Assembly (NCBI RefSeq): GCF_000151665.1
Contig: NW_013171830.1
Location: 62,001 to 126,000 of the forward strand
Direction of reading: 5' to 3'
Length of the DNA: 64,000 nt
Source: Blastocystis hominis
Taxonomy: Eukaryota; Sar; Bigyra; Opalinata; Blastocystidae
Within the stretch, counting starts at the first letter, position 1. Every line of letters begins with the position of its first letter. A program made the translations under genes and the position numbers. Below are positions 55,683 to 64,000 of the stretch, piece by piece. The notes below the pieces were generated by a model. The model worked only from the letters and a program-made list of their open reading frames with translations. It searched no databases and was not told the origin of the DNA.

Positions 55683-58600
55683 ACATTGACAAGATTTCAT
55701 CATACTCCACAATATGATCCACCAGAGCGTAATTGTATTTGATTTCTGACACAACATAATCCTTGAGGGAACGCTGCTCCACATCTACAAAGTAACTGAC
55801 CCGCGCCTCTACCCTCATCAGGCCGCTTTTCCATCGTCGACAGAGCACTAAGCGACTCGCAGAACTCGCCGAACGTGAGGACCTGAAGCATGCAGCAGGG
55901 TCCATCAGCCGATTTGCTCACAAATCGTTCCTGAGCAAACTACAAAGCAATCTCTTCCTTCCAGTACCTTCTCAAACAAACGGTTTGCCTTCGTCACGCA
56001 CTGGCTCTTGCTGCATCGAGGCAGCATCTCCCGGATGCATTTCTCAAAATCCACGTGGCCCATCACGCGCAGCTTCCGCACTCGCTGGCTTTCTCTCTCA
56101 TACTGCGAAGAGTGTGTCGTGTAGTCCTCTCTGAGCTCGTCAGAATCCACGCCGATCGAGGAATCGTGAAGCGTACTCACGTTCGAAACGGTGCGTTGTT
56201 TCTTGTGGAGATCGCGAAGCTCGCTGAGCGTTTTGAGCGTTGAAGCGCTGGAGACGCTCGTTGTGCGCGACTCCGATTCGCGGATCAGCCAGGTGGAGAA
56301 CATGTAGAACAAACGATCGGTGATTTGGTCGATGCTCAGCTGTTTCAATGCGGTCTAGATGCTAAGAAGAGAGGCGATGAATCATCACGAGATTGGCGGC
56401 ATTGACTTGATTGTTTTCCATGTCAAGGGATGTCAACTCCATCATCACGCGCCGTTCTTCCTCCGCCATTTGCATTCTGTTGCGTGAAAACGTAAAAAAA
56501 GAGAAAAAGAATACGCTTTCTTTCGCTGATTGGGATCGACAGCGATCGTTTTGAATAAGCGACGACGACCGGATTTGCTGTGATACTTCTGGATATATTT
56601 GCTCAGTCGAATGATCTATTCGAAAAAGCAACAAGTGAGCAAACTTGATAAGCGACCGAACCCACGAATCGATAGCCGAAAAGAAGTCCGATAATCACAG
56701 TGAGGATCACACCATAAACGGACACCGCATTGAACTAGGCTAAGAGAAACGAGAGAAGAGAAACGAGAAGAATGCCGCCAGCATAAAGAAAGTTGGTAGT
56801 CGCCCAGAATACGACGAACTTCGATCGGAACTGCTTGTAGCTAGAATGACAGAATGAGAAAAGCTGTACGAAACCTCCATCGCGTGCTGGGCCTTTTCGT
56901 TATTGATCAGATTGCTATCTCGCGTTCCCCAAGTGATATCGTGAATATTACAGAAAGAGTAAATAATGAAGATATTCATGAAGGTGGGAAGCATAAAGCT
57001 ACGATCAAAAGCGATTAAAATATTGACAGATATTGGATCATAGTGGGAATAATCGCGAAGAACTGCCCGTGAACGATTGAACAGACGATTGTGACGAAGG
57101 AGGACGCACATGCAGCAAAGAGAACGAATGCATCGACTGCTGTCATCGTGTAGAACGTTACTAGCAATGAGGAAGTCATTCAGAGAGCAACAAAACATAG
57201 TAAACATAAACAACACTCCATAGAAAATGTAACAAATCTGATAGACTTCTTTGTTATCACGAGGATCGTTTCCTAACGCGTAGATAAACTGAACCGCTGT
57301 GATCGTTAAGTAGATCGCATTCAACGCATAGGAAGTGACCGACTCTCTCCCAAATTCGGAATTCAACACAATGGCAAACGTAAGAAACATGTTCGCCAGC
57401 TGCGTAAGCGTCATCACTACGCCTCATTCCCTCTTCTCTCATCCTACAAACATTCACACTCATGTAAATCAATTCCAATGTTAGAATAATCTTCCTTCCA
57501 AAACTATGTCCCGATTCCGTGTACAACCGACTCCACTCTTTCAAAGCATACAAACCTGCAAAAAACGATCCGTTCTGCCATCGTCGACGCTGTCGAATCA
57601 GGAAATTCAGATTCGAAGGGATATCGGTTGTTGCCACTGCCGTGTTCACTATCGTTCAACCCATTTCATTTCATTTCAATACCATAGTGAAGAGTGTAGT
57701 TGCAGTCTTTCTTCACCAACATTTCAAATCCCATAATACGATCTTCTGCAAGATACATATTCGCGGAAAACGGTTCCACCACCAAGCGATTCTCATCGCT
57801 TTCCAACAAAAAGTATTTGTCGAGTGGAGTTCCTTGCAAGGCTTCGTAACGGTAGGAAGAGAAGGCACCAGGTAGCACAGACACGTACCCGAACGAGCTC
57901 TCCATGGCTTTATCCAAAAAGTGAGACACTTTGTATTCGAAGAACTGGGAAGACTGGACCGGCGATGCTTTCGATGCATTCAATGCCAAGATCTCTCCGC
58001 AACAGCCTCCAATCTGTGGATTTTCTTCCATCTCGTTGTACAACTGAATGAGCGCAGTCGGCATTGGCTAGTGAAGTGATGGGAAGGGATGGATGAATAC
58101 TTTTGTTCCGACATCGAGCAGAGTGATGAAGTCTGGATTGAGTTGGCGGGCAAAACCGCGCATGATCCAAAGATGGCTATTCAGTTTTCCCATGTTATTC
58201 TCTTTCACTGCAAAAATGATATCGAAGGGTGTGTAGTAGCTTTCGTTCGCGATCGATCCCTTGGAAATCAGACGGTTGCACTTGAAGAGATGCAACTGCA
58301 ACATGGGGATTCGTTTGGTTAGAGCTATCACGTCTCTCTCTGAGTACTTCGTCCGAAGCACTGCCATGTGTCGCTTCCACGCTTTCGTGCGGCGACGATT
58401 GTCTTCAATCGCCACATCCATTACCTTTGCATCTTCCTCTGTGAGATAGTGTTTTGTATCCTGACGAAACTGGAAAATCGATTCGTCCATTTTCTCACGA
58501 CCATCCAAAATCACAAACACAACGATGTCGTCAATTGTCATCCCGTAAGAGAACTCAGGAAGATTTTCTATATTGTCTGCGATCCCTCGAATCGAGTCGT

Positions 58601-59093
58601 TTAGCTCCTTGTAGGTCTCGTTGAACATTGTTACAGATACGATCACTTTCGGCTTCTTTCGACCAGGAAACAGTTCGATTCCATACTCCGGGTCATTGAA
58701 ACTATTGATATCACCGAAGAACGGGCGGTAGTCCACATCTTTACTCACTCGACGCCAGGTGGCACCTGAAAGCAGCTTCTGCATTTCTAGGGACGATGAG
58801 CCATCTGTTGAAGAACTCACACTCTGTGTGTTACCCCACATTCATGCCAATACGCTAGATAGCGCCTCATCATATGTCTTCAGAGGTTCCTGAAGGATTA
58901 GGCGCTCGTCTGACTTGGATTCAGACACCTTTGCTTGCTCAACAGAAGCAACGCTACACGACACCTGCTCCAATGTCGCACGTTTTCGTTTCCAATAATT
59001 GTCAAGAGCATTGGTCATCTCTATTCGGGCGATTCGTTGCAACTCTCTCTCAGAAAGAGTGTCACATATTGTTTCGTTGACAGTTTCCTCCAT
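55683..59093 (-). CDS. CHS: Chitin synthase (GT2) with a C-terminal extension
   Basis: ATG 59093 ([16 protein letters not shown]); a 30-nt intron joins EALSS to SVSSSTDG. The catalytic core shows [25 protein letters not shown] and [13 protein letters not shown], i.e. the donor-binding, acceptor and QRRRW motifs of processive chitin synthases. Membrane helices, the HDITWGTRD loop and two last helices ([23 protein letters not shown]) follow. Unlike most family members, about 300 further soluble residues follow with helical and [13 protein letters not shown] (EF-hand/p25-alpha-like) character. The frame has no close genomic stop: TGTTTGTT (55671-55678, minus) lies 4 nt after a T at 55683 where poly(A) addition would create TAA. 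The enzyme would make cell- or cyst-wall chitin. The Piezo start is only 64 nt further. Confidence 0.88.
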
Positions 59094-59466
59094 CTTGTAT
59101 AGAGTAGAAACAATTAGACCTCGGAGGCATCATCTTCGTGCTCTTAACGACGAATAAAGGATCCATTTTGCCCCGCGGGAATTTTCTGTAAGAAGTTCAA
59201 GTTCCTTTCATTATTCAAAACGAATAGGAGAATGAGACGGGTATAGATATCCAATGTGGATTCTTTCAGAGCTCCATTTTTAAAAAAAAACATTCGATGC
59301 TAAGAAACAAGGGCTTGTTGGTGCTCTTCTCTATAGCACTGTAGATATGCATTTTTAGACTCACTTCTAGCATACTCTATGTTTTTTTATTGAAAAAGGT
59401 TGAACAAGCTCCCGTTTTTGTAATTGAATTCATATTTCTTACCTTATATGTAGAATACACTTCGAA
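59094..59466. other. Divergent promoter region, chitin synthase / GT49
   Basis: No gene seen; separates two divergent genes and includes A- and T-runs near 59280-59290 and 59385-59395. Confidence 0.45.
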
Positions 59467-60505
59467 ATGGCGAAGACCCAAAGTATGTTCCTTCCAACTC
59501 TTTTGATGTTACCGTTCTTTCGCACACATCGTATAATACCTTTGGTTTTTCCATTTAGGATTCAACGGGTTTTCTTTTTTCCGCATTTAGTTCAAAGGTG
59601 GAGTGGGCCAATGTCTGTTGCAGTCTATCTCAAATCCCACATCGAGAAAGAGCAAGTGACGCAACTCCTTGCTCAAACCTCGCTCCCTCGCTCAATTACA
59701 CTTTCATTTTACATTACGAAGGACCCTACGGAGTACCCCTACAACAAACTTCGAAATATTGCACTTTCCAAAATAGTTACGTCTCATTTTTGGGTAATGG
59801 ACATGGACATGTGGCCATGCGACGGTCTCTACGAGTCACTCCATCAGCTCGATTCGAAGTTTTTGAACGATGATCATTTAGCGGTGATCGTTCCCTCCTT
59901 CGAATACGTAGAAGACCTGAAGAGTTGCGAAGACTTCGAAAGTTGCGTGCAATCGTTTTGTTTTCTTTTCATTTTTCATCCCAGAATCGTTCCTTTTATT
60001 CCGCACACGCTTGAAGATCTTCGAAACTGCATGGCCGTCGAGAAATGCGACGAGTTTCGAAAGAAATACTTCGTTCACGTATCAACTTCTTTCTTATTTC
60101 ATTCAGAACTATCTCACTCCGGAATGGTATTCGCTCCCTCCCAACCGACTCATGTTCGTTCCTTGCTTTCAAAGCTACAAACAGGAGCCTTATGTGATGG
60201 TGAAGCGCTCTTCTTTCCTCCCCACATTCGACGAGCGCTTTGTGAACTATGGGAAGGATAAGATTAGTTGGATTGAGAGTCTGCGGTATAACGGGTATTT
60301 CTTCGCTGTGATGACCGGATCCTTCGCGATCGATGTCCCTCATCCGCGATCGAGCTATGCGAAGAAGTTTTACAACGTGGTGGAGAAGCAGGGAGCGCAG
60401 GAATGGGAGATGAACAAGCTGTACGAGCAGTTTAAGAAGGAATTGTATGCACAGCCAGATCGGAGTGTTGTTTATTTTTGTGACAAATCGATGAATATGC
60501 AATAG
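59467..60505 (+). CDS. LARGE/B4GAT1-like glycosyltransferase (GT49)
   Basis: ATG 59467 is the likely start, although the first 50 codons probably contain one or two introns and perhaps a signal anchor. From QRWSGPMSVAVYL the GT49 pattern is clear: the DxD-containing VMDMDMWPCDGLYE, IVPSFEYVED, an intron of 30 nt (59962-59991) before PHTLEDLRNC, a second of 28 nt, then NYLTPEWYSLPPN, VPCFQSYKQEPYVMVKR, FDERFVNYGKDKISWIESLRYNGYFF and the final H-P segment. Such enzymes add xylose/glucuronic acid or GlcA in the Golgi. TAG 60503-60505, with TGTTTGTT starting 5 nt after its T. Confidence 0.85.
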
Positions 60506-60839
60506 AGGTGTTTGTTAAATGAAAGAATGGGTGGGGTGATTGAAAGGTTGGAAAAGAGAAATAGAAAAGGGGAATAAGGATAGGTATTATCAACTCAATG
60601 CAATTGAGGGCGATAGGGCAATGCCAAAACGGATTTAACTTCGCCGAAAGGATTTCATTATTCCGAAATTACCTGCACTATTATTATTGTTATTTCGCGA
60701 TCCATCGAATGCACTTTTCATTTGAACAAACATCCACAAACATTCAACAGTGTCAATTCAAGCAATGCAACCATCCAATTCAATTCAATTCAATTCAATC
60801 CAATCCAATTCAAGCGTCAAGCCTTTTCGATTCCCTCCT
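60506..60839. other. Intergenic, convergent gene ends
   Basis: Contains the TGTTTGTT element of the VPS13-like gene on the minus strand (60725-60732) and a (TCAAT)n-like short tandem near 60776-60812. Confidence 0.5.
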
Positions 60840-63800
60840 TCAAACCTCATACTTCACATTCACAGGTTCGGAAATCAAAAACTCGCGAGTCTCCGGAAGA
60901 CTCAGCACAAAAGTTGACGAAAGACACTCGTTCACCCACTTCTGCATCTGCACCTCGCGTTCTTTCATCGCAGACGCGTTCAAATGCGATCCAAGAATCT
61001 GCATTTTCTTCGCAGGGAACTTCACTGCCTTCAGCTCCTTCGAGAGCTTCCCTTCAATCTTCTTATAGAAGCTTCTACCCCTCAATTCCTCTCTTCACAC
61101 TCACCTCAACTCGCTATATCGACGATACACGCGCCAACTCGCCATCGGCGTCGTCTCCACGCCTCCCACGATTTCCAAACAGTATTCCTGATACGGATTC
61201 GCTTTCACGCTGTAGGAAACCGCCATCTTGCGCTCGTAGCGAACATCGACGGAGATCATGCAGGCTGAAAAGATGTCCAGCATCTTGAAATCGATCGCGG
61301 GCTTGCTGTACGCGCGCTCCACCTCGTCCTTATCTACGTCCTCGCCGCCCAAAAAGATCGCCTACTGCGCGAATCGACGAACTTGACGAAGTCCTTGCTG
61401 CACTGTACGATTTCCTTGTTGGTCCAGTTGCTCATATTGATCAAAATGCCGTACACGCGCGAACAAATGTCCTTGTCCGCAAAGAGAACCAGCTTAGACT
61501 CGCCTCCGCCGAGCAGACGCATTTCTTCTTCGTCGACTTCGATGTTGAGGTTCTGCACGGAGACATACCACAGCAGATCCGCGGTAGGAGAGAGCAAGAA
61601 ACAGTGATACTGCGTGACCACGAGATAGTGCGTTCCGTTATCCACTGTGCAGTGGAATACGTACTGCTCCTTCTCGCCGCGTTCTACCAAATAGCGTGTA
61701 GTGCTCGTGAAGAAGAGCATCTGCCCCGTCGCTGCGTGCTCATCGAAGCTTCGGATCACGCCGTCGCACAGCACACAGCGAGGCAATCGGAGCCGCTCCG
61801 GCCGTTTCTCGTTCACAATCACTTCTTTCGTGGTGTCCAACAGACGCGTCGTGTCATCCAACAACCCCGAAATCGGCTTGGTCACCACGCCGATCAGTCC
61901 CATTCCCACGCCTTCCACGGCTCCCTTCACTCCGCTCTTCTTCATTCCGCGAATCGGATCCATCACCACGCCCGTCACGCCCGATGTGATGCCGTGAATC
62001 AGGCCGCGACGTCCCAGAGCGCGCTGCTCCTTGTAGTGTTTGTTGAACGTCAGACTCGCCAGCCCGTTTCCGAGCGTTCCCGTGATTTTACTCGCCGTGT
62101 TCACCACGCCTTTCGTGGTGTTGCGCACCAGAATCTTCCCTCCGTTCTGCACGCGACGGTTTCGCTCCTCCTCGTCGATGGTCTCGTCGGCCATCGGATC
62201 CACAAAGAACGCCTTCAATCCGCTGCCGACATCTTCGACGAGGCCGACAGGATTGCCCAGCAGATTGATCGATCCCAGAATCTTCAACGCCTGCTTGGTG
62301 GCGATGGGAACGTAATGCTCGCTCAGCACTTTCGCTAAATCCTGCGTGGATCCCACGTATTCGGGGAGATTGATGCCGGTCAGTTTGATTTTGGTCTCGT
62401 CGATATCCGCCACCAAGCTGCACAGCGTGTCCAGAAGCGTTTGGAGAGGAAGAAGCGTCGGAATCGCGGGCAGGAACACACCGGTAACAGTCGTGGCGGG
62501 GTCGACTTTGTTGCTGACCAGAATGGTGAAGTCGTCGATCTTTAAGTTCTCGAGAACGACGCGTCCAGTGGATTGCGAAGCGGAGGGAACGACAACGATC
62601 GATTTGAATTCATCGCCTTCCAGAACGTTTTTAGAGGAGGAGTCGGAGAGAAGATGCAGAGGAATCAGAGAAACCAAATGGAGAATCGCGACGAGAAGAC
62701 GATTGTCCATCGCGACGAAGAAACTCTGCAGCTGGAAGTGAAGATTCTCGAAGAAGAGAATCAGAGGATGACTCGGAATGATAAGCGACAGATGCAGAAT
62801 TGGATCCTGCGTTAACTGACCCAATAAAACCGGCTCCAATGCATTGAGCAGCTGATTATCCACTTGGAATCGATTCACCTACGCCTCGTTCCGTTCAAAA
62901 AGAAAACCCACATTCATTTCGATTCGCTGCTCTTCGTTCTCGTAGCAGTTGATATCCAGGGAGATCCCACGAATCCCCGTATTCAACACTTCGATCGGCG
63001 CATCGTCCAGAATCGAGAGATCGATTCCCGCAAACGCAATGTTCCACGCAGTGTTCAGGTCCAGCTCCATCGCTTTGGACTCCCAGCGGACCTCCACGTC
63101 CGCGCTGGTCACCGCGGATTCTTTTGCGCAGACGCTTCCGCGCCAATCGGCGAATCGGCGAATCTTCAAAGCGTGCGAAGAGATCAGCGTATCGCCATCC
63201 AGAAGCTCGAGAGTCACTTCCGAACGACCGATCGTAGCGCCTCGCGGCAGGACGGCCCGGCCCTTCCACGCCACATTGGAATAATGTTTCGTCGGAACTA
63301 TGCGTTAGGGAGAACACAAAAGCACACGTCGATAAGGAGCCAAGAAGACGAGTTTTAGCGGTCGAGCCATCGATTTGAGCTTCCGATTGACTTGAATGAG
63401 TCCCTCCACCGATCCATCGTTCACTCCCCATAAACTCATACCTACCAGCACGCCAAGTCGATCCGCTTCGCTTCCTTTTTCCACGCTCGTCACCAAAATC
63501 TGCCCAGCTTCGTTCAAGCACATTTTGCACCCGATCTTCACCTCCTTGAAAATCTTCGCTTGCTGCGCTAAAGCCAGCGTGGAAGGGACCGACGAGGCGC
63601 CCATTTCGCCGCAGCGGAAGACCTGATCGCCACAACGGATCTGCGCGATTAGCGAGCGGCTGAGCGAAGGCACGTTCGCGAACTGGCGGAGTTCGACGAC
63701 CAAACTCTGCTCCTGCTCCATCTCGATCGGCTCATTGCTGGAAGAAGGCTGGAGCACTTCCTCGATCGTTTTGCCAGAGCGGAAATCTTGGTAGAATCCG

Positions 63801-64000
63801 CGGCGAAGCGCTCGCTGGATGTGGATGTTCGATACGCGCGTTGAAAGGTCGTTTTTGCTCTGCTGGAGCGAACGAAGCAACGGATGGGCGAGCAGCGCCG
63901 AGTGCATTGAGCTGTTCAGATAGAGCTCGAAGTCGAGACAATTGCGAGACTCCTTCAGAAGCGATAACTCTTTCTCCGAATCGTATAAGGATTTGAGAAG
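60840..64000 (-). CDS. VPS13: VPS13-like bridge lipid-transfer protein, C-terminal part, with PDZ-like and PX domains
   Basis: The gene enters from the right edge. The order on the minus strand is: helical region; a PDZ-like segment (ILVTSVEKGSEADRLGVLVGMSLWGVNDG, about 63490-63400); beta-rich repeats; the VPS13 C-terminal block (GLKAFFVDPMADETID ... VVNTASKITGTLGNGLASLTFNKHYKEQR ... GLIHGITSGVTGVVMDPIRGMKKSGVKGAVEGVGMGLIGVV); a PH-like region; and a PX domain (YQEYCLEIVGG, WRVYRRYSELR, FPAKKM, ETREFLISEP), ending at TAA/TGA-bordered 60840. VPS13 proteins move lipids in bulk between membranes at contact sites; the PX domain would target phosphoinositide membranes. Short introns interrupt the frame at about 63300, 62880, 61370 and 61100. 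Confidence 0.85.

Noticed and set aside
1-64000. Trichomonas as the source genome (known to be rich in Mavericks)
   Set aside because: Numerous ~30-nt introns, a mitochondrial dehydrogenase kinase and the TGTTTGTT 3'-end elements do not fit Trichomonas and fit a Blastocystis-like stramenopile.

Overview
The window is nuclear DNA of a compact, intron-rich protist carrying an integrated Polinton/Maverick-type virus-like element. Three host traits point to a Blastocystis-like (opalinate stramenopile) genome. First, spliceosomal GT-AG introns are nearly all 28-37 nt; they can be placed exactly in NOL10, VPS54, pyruvate dehydrogenase kinase, chitin synthase and others. Second, the octamer TGTTTGTT lies at or just after the 3' end of almost every host gene. 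Third, in three genes it sits 4 nt after a T where poly(A) addition would itself create the stop codon, and in a fourth 5 nt after. This 3'-end mechanism is known from Blastocystis; the species assignment is inference.

Layout. 1-3066: 3' part of VPS54 (+) and a RING-H2 gene (-). 3932-7625 and 28312-31996: two direct copies (about 3.69 kb, roughly 95-98% identical by eye) of a host segment carrying a MORN/proline-rich/LRR gene. Exactly between them, 7624-28311: a 20.7-kb Polinton with ~80-bp terminal inverted repeats. 31997-35040: AT-rich desert. 35041-38719: atlastin-type GTPase fused to a coiled coil and the same LRR cassette (with a 150-N assembly gap). 39176-40854: MFS transporter (-). 41917-43933: NOL10/ENP2 (+). 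44064-44162: tRNA (-). 44478-45911: pyruvate dehydrogenase kinase (-). 46034-55618: a Piezo mechanosensitive channel (-). 55683-59093: chitin synthase (-). 59467-60505: LARGE/GT49-like glycosyltransferase (+). 60840-64000: C-terminal part of a VPS13-like lipid-transfer protein with PDZ-like and PX domains (-).

The Polinton has the full core set: protein-primed DNA polymerase B, DDE integrase, FtsK/HerA packaging ATPase, adenain-like cysteine protease, probable double-jelly-roll major capsid protein, several further structural proteins, a fibre-like protein and small accessory genes. Genes are tightly packed, with ATGA stop/start overlaps and TAA-ATG junctions. An exact 11-mer (TTTTCACTTTG) lies 19-36 nt downstream of five stop codons and looks like an element-specific 3'-end signal, in contrast to the host TGTTTGTT.

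Most unusual points: (i) the Polinton is flanked by a 3.7-kb direct duplication of host DNA that begins and ends at the element's termini; (ii) five element reading frames contain a single in-frame stop (four TAG, one TGA) inside otherwise continuous, homologous protein sequence, and two others look frameshifted; (iii) the element is peppered with small tandem hairpins joined by CCCGGGG, several inserted in frame inside genes, including the DNA polymerase; (iv) host LRR exons appear as one-repeat-per-exon cassettes shared by two unrelated gene architectures.
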